DNA of 64,000 bases. Source: Acidiphilium multivorum AIU301 (GTDB lineage: Bacteria > Pseudomonadota > Alphaproteobacteria > Acetobacterales > Acetobacteraceae). The notes below the pieces were generated by a model. That model had not been told where the DNA came from and did not search any database. It saw only the letters and a list, made by a program, of their open reading frames with translations. Positions 41,835 to 49,717 of this stretch are shown piece by piece. Location: contig NC_015186.1 in the NCBI RefSeq assembly GCF_000202835.1, positions 2,543,001-2,607,000 on the forward strand, written 5' to 3'. How positions within the stretch are numbered: the first letter of the stretch is position 1; the number at the start of each line of letters is the position of its first letter. The position numbers were made by a program, and so were the translations under genes.

Positions 41835-43166
41835 TCAGCCGCGGATCGCCCAGAGTTCGAGTTTCAGCCCCGGAAATTCGCCCGATACGTGCAGTGCGAA
41901 CGCGCCTGAATTCTGCATCTGCTGCCAGTGCGGACTGCCGCGATCGAGCTCGAAATAGGTGGCGCCGGCATAGAAAGGGATCTGCCGGGGCGCCACCGGG
42001 AGCGGCCGCACCGAGATGCCGGGCAGCGCGACGTTGACCAGTTCGCGGATATGCTCGACGGCGCCGATCTTCACCTGCGCGGGGAACAGCCGGCGCAGGG
42101 TCTCGGCCGGCACGTCGGCCTGCACGGTCAGGACGAAATTCGCGGCGCGCAGGATGCTGCGGTCGACGATCGGGCCGACATGAACGCCGTGGCGCCGCTC
42201 CTGCAGCGGGATCGGCACGGCGTTCTGTTCGATGACCGCCGAGAGCGCCCGCCGCAGATCGGCGACGACCGGCGCGAAGCTGCGTTGCAGATCGTCGTGC
42301 CGGTAACCGGGATAGGCGGTGGGCCGGCGGCTGCCCTCGATGAAGGTGGCGAACTCGCCGGCCATCGAGACGAAGGCGGAATAGAGGGTCTCCGGATGGA
42401 TCACGGCGGCGTCGGCCCAGTGCTGAAGCATCGCCTGCCAGCGGTTGATCGCCTGGAGCAGCATGAAATCCTGCACCTCGGCGACGCCGCGCGTGCCCGG
42501 CGCGTTGAGCCGGGCGGCGAGCGCCTCGCCACGCTGGTGGATCATGCCGGAGAATTCGGCGATCAGCCCGGCGAGCGGCGGCGCCGCGTGACAGACCAGC
42601 GCCGGCGGAATCCAGCGGTCATCCAGCGTGACGCGCCGGTCGGCCGAAACCTCGACGATCCGCGCGACCGGCAGGCAGAGGAAGCCGGCGCGGTCCTCGC
42701 TGTCGAGGAGATAGCGCAGGCGCAGCCGGGCGATCAGCAGCTCCGCCGGCTCGGGCGAGGCGGAATGCGTGTCGTAGGCCTCGAAGCGGGCGGCGCCGTA
42801 GCGTCCCTCGGTGCTGCCGTCTTCCGCGGCGATCTCGGCGGCGCCGGGCTGGCGCACCGGCAGCGCGAGGTGAAGCAGCATGTTGCGCGTGTTCTCGGGC
42901 ACCTCGAACGGCGGCGGATGATCGGCCTCGCCCGGCAGGGAGAAGCAGGTTCCGTCCTCGAACACGCCTTCAGCCTCGGCCAGGGCGAAACGGCCGGTGC
43001 CGAGCAGTTCCCGGTTGACCGCGAGACGGGAGATTCCCCACGGATAGGGCCGCAGCGCCGCCACCCGGCCGCGCACCTGGGCTTCGAGCCAACGGTCCTG
43101 TTGCTGGAAATGCTGCGAGCGCAGGAACATGCCTTCCTGCCAGACGACCCTGTTGGTCCAGCTCAT
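41835..43166 (-). CDS. tssK: T6SS baseplate-membrane adaptor TssK
   Basis: The 443-residue protein matches TssK in length and N-terminus: N-R-V-V-W-Q-E-G-M-F-L-R-S-Q-H-F-Q-Q-Q-D is the family hallmark (about 5-24). TssK connects the phage-like baseplate to TssL/TssM. It lies 10 bases upstream of tssL and 6 bases downstream of tssJ. Its presence implies that TssE, TssF and TssG must be encoded elsewhere. Confidence 0.95.
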   Translation of the reverse strand: MSWTNRVVWQEGMFLRSQHFQQQDRWLEAQVRGRVAALRPYPWGISRLAVNRELLGTGRFALAEAEGVFEDGTCFSLPGEADHPPPFEVPENTRNMLLHLALPVRQPGAAEIAAEDGSTEGRYGAARFEAYDTHSASPEPAELLIARLRLRYLLDSEDRAGFLCLPVARIVEVSADRRVTLDDRWIPPALVCHAAPPLAGLIAEFSGMIHQRGEALAARLNAPGTRGVAEVQDFMLLQAINRWQAMLQHWADAAVIHPETLYSAFVSMAGEFATFIEGSRRPTAYPGYRHDDLQRSFAPVVADLRRALSAVIEQNAVPIPLQERRHGVHVGPIVDRSILRAANFVLTVQADVPAETLRRLFPAQVKIGAVEHIRELVNVALPGISVRPLPVAPRQIPFYAGATYFELDRGSPHWQQMQNSGAFALHVSGEFPGLKLELWAIRG

Positions 43167-43172
43167 CGACGT

Positions 43173-43643
43173 TCAGCCCTTCGGTTTGGTTGGGACGAGC
43201 TTGGCGTCCAATCCGTCGATCCGCAAGGTCAGCGCGTTCGTTTCATGCGCCTTCACCGGCGCGACGAGGCGCCATGTCGCCCGGTCGATCGCCCGGAAGA
43301 ACACGGCGATGCCGATCGACTGCGCCTGATCCGGCAATTTGTGCGTCAGCTTCACCGTGGCGCCGGGCGCGACGATCGTCTGCTCCGACGGACCGGCGAG
43401 GTCGCTGCCGAGCAGGGACGTGGCCTTGCCGAGCAACGAATACGGGTCGGCGGCATTGAACTTGCCGGCGGTGACCAGCGGGTAGACCCGCACGGCCACC
43501 GGCTCGGCAGTGCCCGAGGCATCGGGGTTCTGGTTGGCCCCGCCCGTGATGGTCAGCGACAGCACCGCTGGCGGCTTCGGCGGCGGCGTGCCGCAGCCGG
43601 CAAGGAGGACAGGAAGTGCGAGGATGATCGAACGGCGCTTCAC
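43173..43643 (-). CDS. tssJ: T6SS outer-membrane lipoprotein TssJ
   Basis: The 156-residue protein has a short lipoprotein signal peptide with lipobox L-L-A-G-C (cysteine 17) and a transthyretin-like beta-sandwich. TssJ features include V-A-V-R-V-Y-P-L, F-N-A-A-D-P-Y-S-L-L and I-G-I-A-V-F-F-R. TssJ docks TssM to the outer membrane. It overlaps tagH by 4 bases. Confidence 0.92.
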   Translation of the reverse strand: MKRRSIILALPVLLAGCGTPPPKPPAVLSLTITGGANQNPDASGTAEPVAVRVYPLVTAGKFNAADPYSLLGKATSLLGSDLAGPSEQTIVAPGATVKLTHKLPDQAQSIGIAVFFRAIDRATWRLVAPVKAHETNALTLRIDGLDAKLVPTKPKG

Positions 43644-45031
43644 GTTTCACTGGCCTCCGCATCCGACAGGGCGCGCTCGTAGGCGCGGGCAAAGGTCTTG
43701 CCGAAGACGTTGTCGAAATCGTCGGCAAGGGCCGCGCTGAGCTGGCCATACAATGTTTCATAGGCCTCGAAGGCGCGCGCCTTGCGCTGGGCCGGCAGCA
43801 GCGCGCGCGCCGATTCGGCCTCCGCCCGCAGCGGCGCGGGATCGAGCCGGGCGAACAGGGCGCGCACCGCGGCCTGCATGCCGCTCATCACCGCGATCTC
43901 GTGCAGGCGGATATCGCGCAGCGCGTCCCGCACCGCCTCCTCGGCCTGCAGATCGCTGGTGCGGCGGCCGAGGCCGATCAGCGCGGCCATCGCATCGTCG
44001 TCATCCGCCGAGAATTTGAGCGGGTTGTTGCCGCGCGCGCGGATCATCGTCTGTTCGATCCGGAATTCGCCCTTGATCGCGGCGCGGGCGATCATCACCT
44101 GGCGCAGCCCGCCCACCATGGCGCGGAACAGACCGGCGAGGCGACGCATCAGCAGTTCCGGATCCGCCGGCGGCGGCAGCCCGTCCATGCCCGCGGCCTC
44201 GAGAAAGATCCTGAGCAGATCGCCGCCGGGCGCGCCGGCCGGCAGGGGAGCGGGCGGCAGGGGAGCGGGCGGAACGGGGGCGGGCGACAGGGGAGCGGGC
44301 GGCGCCGGAGCGGCTGGCGGGGGCGGCTGGATCTCGGCGGGCGGCGGCAGCGGCGAAGGCGCCGTCCATGCCGGGCCGGCCGACGCCGTGTTGGCGCCGG
44401 GTTCGAGGCCCAGATCCCAGTCATCGGGCAGAAGTTTCGGCGCCATCGGCGCGGGGCGGAAGACGTCGTTCTGCGCCGGCGAGTGGTCGGGCACCGGCGT
44501 CGGGCCGAACAGGGCATCGTCATCCGGCAGGCCGGCAAAGTCGTCGGGCATCGAAATCGAATTGCCGCCGCCGAACCACTCGTCGGATACGGGAGAGGAA
44601 GCGGGTGCCGCGGGCTTGGCGAACGGGTCCTCGCCGAACGGATCGGCGAAGGGGTCCGGCCGGGTCGCGGGCGCGGCGCCGAAACCACCGCCATATCCCG
44701 CATCCCCGAAGCCGCGCTCGACGAGACGGGCTTCGATTTCGTAGCTGCCCAGCCGGATCCGGTCGCCGTCGCTCAGCGCGTGAACGCGGCCGGCGCCAAG
44801 CGGCTCGATGTCCTGATTGACGAATGTGCCGTTGGTGCTGGTGTCGGCGATCTGCCAGGCGCCGGCACGCCAGGCGATCACGCAATGCCGCTTGGACAGC
44901 ACGCGATCGGGATCGGTGAGCACCCAGTCATTGTCCGGACCGCGGCCGATGCGGAATTCCCCGCCCTCGATGCTGCGGGTTTCCGGCGGGGCCGCATCCG
45001 GGCAGCGGAGCACGCTGAGGGTGAGGGTCAT
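43640..45031 (-). CDS. tagH: T6SS-associated FHA-domain protein (TagH/Fha)
   Basis: The 463-residue protein has an N-terminal FHA domain with F-R-I-G-R-G, S-K-R-H-C and T-S-T-N-G-T-F-V-N (about 27-72), so it can read phosphothreonine. A long proline-rich linker follows, with a repeated P-A-P-L-P-P-style run encoded by near-repeats around 44230-44300. The C-terminal TagH domain is at about 270-460. In known systems PpkA phosphorylation of this protein triggers T6SS assembly and PppA reverses it. It overlaps both neighbours by 4 bases. Confidence 0.92.
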   Translation of the reverse strand: MTLTLSVLRCPDAAPPETRSIEGGEFRIGRGPDNDWVLTDPDRVLSKRHCVIAWRAGAWQIADTSTNGTFVNQDIEPLGAGRVHALSDGDRIRLGSYEIEARLVERGFGDAGYGGGFGAAPATRPDPFADPFGEDPFAKPAAPASSPVSDEWFGGGNSISMPDDFAGLPDDDALFGPTPVPDHSPAQNDVFRPAPMAPKLLPDDWDLGLEPGANTASAGPAWTAPSPLPPPAEIQPPPPAAPAPPAPLSPAPVPPAPLPPAPLPAGAPGGDLLRIFLEAAGMDGLPPPADPELLMRRLAGLFRAMVGGLRQVMIARAAIKGEFRIEQTMIRARGNNPLKFSADDDDAMAALIGLGRRTSDLQAEEAVRDALRDIRLHEIAVMSGMQAAVRALFARLDPAPLRAEAESARALLPAQRKARAFEAYETLYGQLSAALADDFDNVFGKTFARAYERALSDAEASET

Positions 45032-45609
45032 TGTTCGGCCTCCGGCGGCAGTCGGCCGACGCCGCCGGCGGCGATCTCACGGGCCGAACGAAGGAAGAGC
45101 GCGAGACGGGCCGGGCCGCGCTGCGCGTCCCCGCGCACGGCGGCAAGGGCAACGGCACCGGCCACGGCCACGCCGGTCAGATGCGCAGGCGGCGGCACCG
45201 GCGGCTGGTCGGGCGGGGAAATGCTCGGGCCGGACCAGAAGGCGGCGACCGCCGCCCAGGCCTCCGGCGTCTGGAACCCGATCGCTTCCGCCCTGCTCAT
45301 CGCGGCGCGGCGCCCCTCCTCGTTCTGCTGGCGAACCCAAAGCTCGACCGCATCGAGGGTGGCGCGCCCGGTCTCCGCGAGGTCCGCGGGAGCGGTGTGC
45401 CGCGCGCACATCGCCGCCCACCAGACCGCCTCGCGCCGCGGCAGGGCATGGGCGAAGCACCGCGTCGCCTCCACCAGGAAGCCGGCTCCCTCCAGCGCGT
45501 CGATCAGGGCGGGCACGGTGGCCGCGCCGCCGGCAGCCGCCAGCGCTTCCTCGCCAAGGGCTGCATGGGCGAGTACGGTCTCACGCACGGCTGCCTGTAT
45601 CTTGTCCAT
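45028..45609 (-). CDS. T6SS-operon conserved protein (DUF6931-like)
   Basis: A 193-residue protein of helical character with W-W-A-A-M-C-A-R-H near 64-72 and A-A-V-A-A-F-W-S-G-P-S near 115-125. I recall this pattern from the uncharacterised DUF6931 family found in T6SS and similar operons, without full certainty. No signal peptide or enzyme motif is seen. It lies between vgrG and tagH and is coupled to tagH by a 4-base overlap. I chose the ATG at 45609 because AGGTGG lies about 10 bases upstream; a GTG at 45624 would add five residues. It may be a chaperone/adaptor for VgrG or a regulator. Confidence 0.65.
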   Translation of the reverse strand: MDKIQAAVRETVLAHAALGEEALAAAGGAATVPALIDALEGAGFLVEATRCFAHALPRREAVWWAAMCARHTAPADLAETGRATLDAVELWVRQQNEEGRRAAMSRAEAIGFQTPEAWAAVAAFWSGPSISPPDQPPVPPPAHLTGVAVAGAVALAAVRGDAQRGPARLALFLRSAREIAAGGVGRLPPEAEQ

Positions 45610-45625
45610 CTTCCGTGCATCCACC

Positions 45626-47566
45626 TCAGTTCACCATGATGATCCCGCCCTGGAGTTTCAGCATCCCCGAGCCGGAATGCTGCGCAATCGCGCCGCTCGT
45701 CGACAGCTCGGCCTGGGCATTGATCTTGATGAGGGTGCCGGAGAGCGTGATGCCCGTCATGTCGATCTTGATGCTGTTTCCGCCCACTTTCAGCGTGATC
45801 GACTCCATCGACTCATAGGTGACGGCCCCGGTCACGGATACGGATTGCTGCCCCTGCACCGACACGCTCTGCTTGCCCTTGACCGTGACGGACTGGTTGC
45901 CATCGACCGTCTCGGAATGGTCCTGCTTGACCTCGAAGGTACGATTTCCTTTCACCGTCTCGGTCTGGTTGCCGTCCACGGTGATCGCCTCGTCCTTCTT
46001 GACGGTCACCGTGCGGTTGTTGCCGATCGTGCGGGTTTCATCATGCTCGACCTCGACCGTATAATCCCGCTCCGCATGCAGCAGGACAACCTCCGACCCC
46101 TTGGTATCGTCGATACTGAATTCGCTGTAGTTCGACGTCCCGCCACTCTTGGTTGAGCGGGAGCGGAATCCCGCCTTGTTCTGCTCGGCGGGGAGATTGA
46201 ACAGGCTGACCTGGCCGGAGTTGTAGAAGGAACCGATCACGACCGGCCGGTCGATGTCGCTCTCGAGGAAGCTGATGGCGACCTCCTGGCCGATGCGCGG
46301 AAGGAACTGGAACCCCCAGCCGGCGCCGGCCCAGGGCTGGATCACGCGAACCCAGCAACTCGAGTTCTCGTCCTTCTTGCCGCGCGTGTCCCAGTTGAAC
46401 TGAACCTTCACCCGGCCGTACTTGTTCGTGTAAATTTCATCGCCCGAGGGCCCGACGACGAGGGCGGACTGCAAGCCGGCGATCTGCGGCTTCGGCAGGA
46501 GTTCCGGCCGCCAGGGAACCGATGCGTCGAACAGGGTGAATGCGACATCGACGGTGGCCGTCCCTCCGCCGATGCCGGCGTGATCGGTCACGCTGAGCGC
46601 GGCCGCCGCAATGACGTAATCGCCGATGCCGAAGGGATCGCCGGTGATGGTGACGGCGTTGCCGGGAGCGAGCATCGACGGGGTGTTGCCGCCACCGGCG
46701 AACAACCCGGCACGAACCTCGGCCGCCTCGTTCTGATGGCGCACCTGCTGTCCGATCGCCTCCTTGACGGGATTTTCCGACGGGTAGCGATAGAATTTGC
46801 GGGTTGCCGCCCCCTTCGCCTTGAGCACGGTATCCGCATCGGAGACGAGGCCGGTGGATGCCGTTTCATAGTTGTAGTCGTTCCCGATGAACTTGCCGAT
46901 GGTCGTGCTGTCGGCGCGGCTGAGCGTATGAACCCCGACTTCGGTCGCGGTCTGCCCGGCGAATTTGACGGCTCCCAACTTGGGGAGAGATTGCGAGCTG
47001 CTGGCGACGACGAACTTGTGTCCGGACTTTTCGTGGACGAAATAATAGAAAAGCCCATCGCGCGCGAGGATGCGATTTATGAAGTCCAGATAAGTCTCAT
47101 TGAACATGACTGTATAGTCATAGCTCGTCCCGCCACTCGGCAGCTCGTATGAAGTAATCTCGAATTCGTCCAGAACTTCCTTGACGATGGCAACGGCGGT
47201 CTTGTTCTGGAATATCCGGCAATCGAGTGTCTGCCCGAGGAACCAGAGGGCGGGAACGACCGTCAGTTCATGATCCCAGAGTTCGAGGCCGGCGGCGATC
47301 GCGGTACCGGCCGCGTTGCCGGGCTTCTGGACCACGGACGAGACGAGGCCATTGATGTAGGTCTGGTTCGTCCCGTCGGACCCGATCGCGACGGTGACCG
47401 ACGTGTATAGAAGATCGTTCGGATCGAGCCCGCCGGCACCCGCGCGCACCGACAGCGTATACCGGAAGCACTGGCTGAGCGCCGCCTGGCCATTGACCCC
47501 GACCAGCGTCAGGACGCCGCTACCAAGCGATGTCTGGAGGTCAAGCAGATCGATATTAGTCGTCAT
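45626..47566 (-). CDS. tssI: T6SS spike protein VgrG (TssI)
   Basis: The 646-residue protein has the gp27-like N-terminal domains (to about 370), the gp5-like OB fold with G-R-V-K-V-Q-F-N-W-D (about 381-390) and then G-W-G-F-Q-F-L-P-R-I-G-Q-E-V. A C-terminal beta-helix follows, made of V-x-V-x-G-N/K-Q repeats (about 500-590), and a short tail ends in M-V-N. No added catalytic effector domain is obvious. It is the first gene of the operon and sits beside the AT-rich promoter gap. The lack of an adjacent toxin-immunity pair means its cargo is encoded elsewhere or recruited through Hcp or PAAR. Confidence 0.94.
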   Translation of the reverse strand: MTTNIDLLDLQTSLGSGVLTLVGVNGQAALSQCFRYTLSVRAGAGGLDPNDLLYTSVTVAIGSDGTNQTYINGLVSSVVQKPGNAAGTAIAAGLELWDHELTVVPALWFLGQTLDCRIFQNKTAVAIVKEVLDEFEITSYELPSGGTSYDYTVMFNETYLDFINRILARDGLFYYFVHEKSGHKFVVASSSQSLPKLGAVKFAGQTATEVGVHTLSRADSTTIGKFIGNDYNYETASTGLVSDADTVLKAKGAATRKFYRYPSENPVKEAIGQQVRHQNEAAEVRAGLFAGGGNTPSMLAPGNAVTITGDPFGIGDYVIAAAALSVTDHAGIGGGTATVDVAFTLFDASVPWRPELLPKPQIAGLQSALVVGPSGDEIYTNKYGRVKVQFNWDTRGKKDENSSCWVRVIQPWAGAGWGFQFLPRIGQEVAISFLESDIDRPVVIGSFYNSGQVSLFNLPAEQNKAGFRSRSTKSGGTSNYSEFSIDDTKGSEVVLLHAERDYTVEVEHDETRTIGNNRTVTVKKDEAITVDGNQTETVKGNRTFEVKQDHSETVDGNQSVTVKGKQSVSVQGQQSVSVTGAVTYESMESITLKVGGNSIKIDMTGITLSGTLIKINAQAELSTSGAIAQHSGSGMLKLQGGIIMVN

Positions 47567-47918
47567 TCCGCCAACCCCCGATCACGATTTGCCCCGGGCG
47601 GCGCCGTTCCGCGCCCGCGCAGCAACGCCAGCCCGATACATCATAGCACCGCAAGCCGGCGCGCCGCGTGACCCGCCGCACAGGTATTTTCCATCCAGCC
47701 GCCGGACATCCCATTCTTCCTGATAGTTAACAAAGCCGCAGAAGCTACGCAAACTGCAATGGCAAGGAGCGAAAATCCGCACTCCACACTAAATATCGCG
47801 CCTTGAATTCAAATTTCTCAATTTCTCAAATTTTGAGGCAGCGTGCGTTAAATCTTTTACGTGGCTTCATATGAATTCGTCGTTCGGTTATACATCCTTA
47901 ACGACTTAGGGAACGGCG
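47567..47918. promoter_or_regulatory. AT-rich divergent promoter region between T6SS and tpsB operons
   Basis: This 352-bp gap is clearly less GC-rich than the rest of the window. It holds a doubled AATTTCTC unit (47812-47828) and a perfect CTCAAA-T-TTTGAG inverted repeat (47825-47837). A possible promoter for tpsB has TTCATA (47866-47871), a 17-base spacer and TATACA (47889-47894), with the ATG at 47919. The AT-rich tract could also bind a nucleoid-associated silencer. A 66-codon minus-strand frame (47582-47782) has no recognisable features and I do not call it a gene. Confidence 0.45.
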
Positions 47919-49697
47919 ATGCGGATCGGACGGGGCGTAGCGGGCCGGCAAGGATGCCGTGCCGGGATCATGGCATTCGGATTGGCGGTCTTCGGCGCGG
48001 CGGGCGCGCACGCGGCCCCGACCGCCTTGCCGACCGTGCCGCAAGTGTCGCCCCTGCAACATATCATGCCGCATGCCGCGCCGAATCTCGGCCAATCATT
48101 GCCGGATTTCCGCCCGGTCGGGCGGGAGGGCGCCGTGCCGGACCAGTCCGTGCCGGTGCACTCCGTCGCCGTGCTGGGGGCAACCGCCTTTTCCCCGGCG
48201 CAACTCCGCGCAACCGTCGGCAAGCTGATTGGCGCGGCAACGCCGCTACCGGCGATCGAGGCCGCGCGGCTGCGGTTGCTCGCGCTCTACCGCGGGCATG
48301 GCTACGTGCTCACCGCGGTATCCGCGGAAATCAACAGATCAGGCGACCTCCGCTTCATCGTCACCGAGGGCCACATCGTCAGCGTCAAGCTGTCGCGGAA
48401 TATCGGTCCGGTCGGCACGCTCGTCCTTGGCTTTCTGGACCACCTCACCCATGAGCGGCCGGTCCGGCAGGCCTCGCTTGAACACTGGCTGCTGCTCGCG
48501 CAGCAGATACCGGGTGTCGCGGTCGGCGCCGTTCTGCAGCCCAATGCCGCGGCGCCCGGTGCGCTCACCCTGGTGGCCGACGTCGTCCGCCGACCGTTCT
48601 CGGCCCTTGTGACCGCCGACAACCGCGGCTTCGACGAGACCGGCCCCGCCGAAGGGCTCGTCGTCGGCGACATGAACAGCTTCACCTCGCTCGGCGAGCA
48701 GAGCCAGGCGTCGTTCTTTCACACATCCGGCGGAACCAACAATTTCGGCCAGTTTTCAGAGAGTTTCTTCGCCGGGACGAGCGGCCTTCGCATCGGGATC
48801 TACTTCGGCGCCGGCCGGGCCATTCCCTCCGGAACCTTGCGCGAGGTGGGATATCGGGCGCATCTCGACGTGTTCGGTCTCTATGCCAGCTACCCGCTCT
48901 GGCTCGAACGTGGTCAGTCGCTTGAACTGAAGGCCCGTTTCGACGGCACGGACAACATCGTCTACACGGCCTCCGGCTTCAGTGGCGCGGAGACGCCCGC
49001 TTCGACCGACTCGGTGCGAGCCCTGCGCATCGAACTCGACGAGGCGTTCAGCGATGATGTGCTCGGCGCCGCGCGGCCCGCCCTGACCACCGCCACGCTC
49101 GAGGCGTCACGTGGATTGCGGCTTTTCGGGGCGTCCGCGAACGGCAGGTCGAACGCGGGACGCCTCGGGGAACGGTTCGATTTCTGGAAGATCGATCTCT
49201 CGCTCGACCGCACCCAGACGCTGTTCAACCCCTGGCGGAATGCGAGCGTCGCCCTCGAAGGGACGTTTGGCGGCCAGTATTCGCCCGACATCCTGCCCTC
49301 CTCCGAAACCTTCTATCTCGGCGGCAACCATATCGCCCAAGGCTATTATTCCGGGCAGGTGACCGGCGACGACGCTCTTTATGCAAGTGCCGAACTTCAA
49401 CTCAATACACCGCTCAATCTGCGGTTGCTGGGCCGACATTTTTTCATCGGGTCACAATTCTACACCTTCTACGACTGGGGCCAGGTCTGGCAGAATGAGC
49501 CGAGAACGCTGGGACAGAAGCCGAACGACAAGCGGCTCGCCTCGTTTGGCGGTGGGGTCCGGTTACGCCTGACGCGCCGGATCGAATTCGATATCGCCGC
49601 CGTGCACCGTTTCGTCACGCAGTTGCAGCCGCCGGCGAGCGGCGTGCCGCCGCTTCGAGAAACGGCTGTCTACTGGGGCGTGCTCGCACGCTATTGA
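47919..49697 (+). CDS. TpsB outer-membrane transporter (ShlB/FhaC/HecB family)
   Basis: The 592-residue protein has a signal peptide (about 1-33, ending A-H-A), a POTRA domain region (about 70-150, with L-R-L-L-A-L-Y-R-G-H-G-Y) and then a 16-stranded beta-barrel region of the ShlB type ending in an aromatic residue (A-R-Y). The FhaC loop-6 motif is present as L-G-G-N-H-I-A-Q-G-Y-Y and downstream G-D-D, with Gln where V-R-G-Y carries its conserved Arg. It should export the adhesin encoded just downstream across the outer membrane. The tpsA start lies about at its stop codon, so the genes are coupled. Confidence 0.93.
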   Translation: MRIGRGVAGRQGCRAGIMAFGLAVFGAAGAHAAPTALPTVPQVSPLQHIMPHAAPNLGQSLPDFRPVGREGAVPDQSVPVHSVAVLGATAFSPAQLRATVGKLIGAATPLPAIEAARLRLLALYRGHGYVLTAVSAEINRSGDLRFIVTEGHIVSVKLSRNIGPVGTLVLGFLDHLTHERPVRQASLEHWLLLAQQIPGVAVGAVLQPNAAAPGALTLVADVVRRPFSALVTADNRGFDETGPAEGLVVGDMNSFTSLGEQSQASFFHTSGGTNNFGQFSESFFAGTSGLRIGIYFGAGRAIPSGTLREVGYRAHLDVFGLYASYPLWLERGQSLELKARFDGTDNIVYTASGFSGAETPASTDSVRALRIELDEAFSDDVLGAARPALTTATLEASRGLRLFGASANGRSNAGRLGERFDFWKIDLSLDRTQTLFNPWRNASVALEGTFGGQYSPDILPSSETFYLGGNHIAQGYYSGQVTGDDALYASAELQLNTPLNLRLLGRHFFIGSQFYTFYDWGQVWQNEPRTLGQKPNDKRLASFGGGVRLRLTRRIEFDIAAVHRFVTQLQPPASGVPPLRETAVYWGVLARY

Positions 49698-49717
49698 TGG
49701 GGCAAGGATGCGCGGGA

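Noticed and set aside
43901-46156. 751-codon plus-strand frame across tagH, the DUF6931-like gene and vgrG
   Set aside because: It crosses three well-supported minus-strand genes and has no domain; a composition artefact.
47582-47782. 66-codon minus-strand frame in the T6SS/tps gap
   Set aside because: No ribosome site or family resemblance, and it lies in the AT-rich promoter region.
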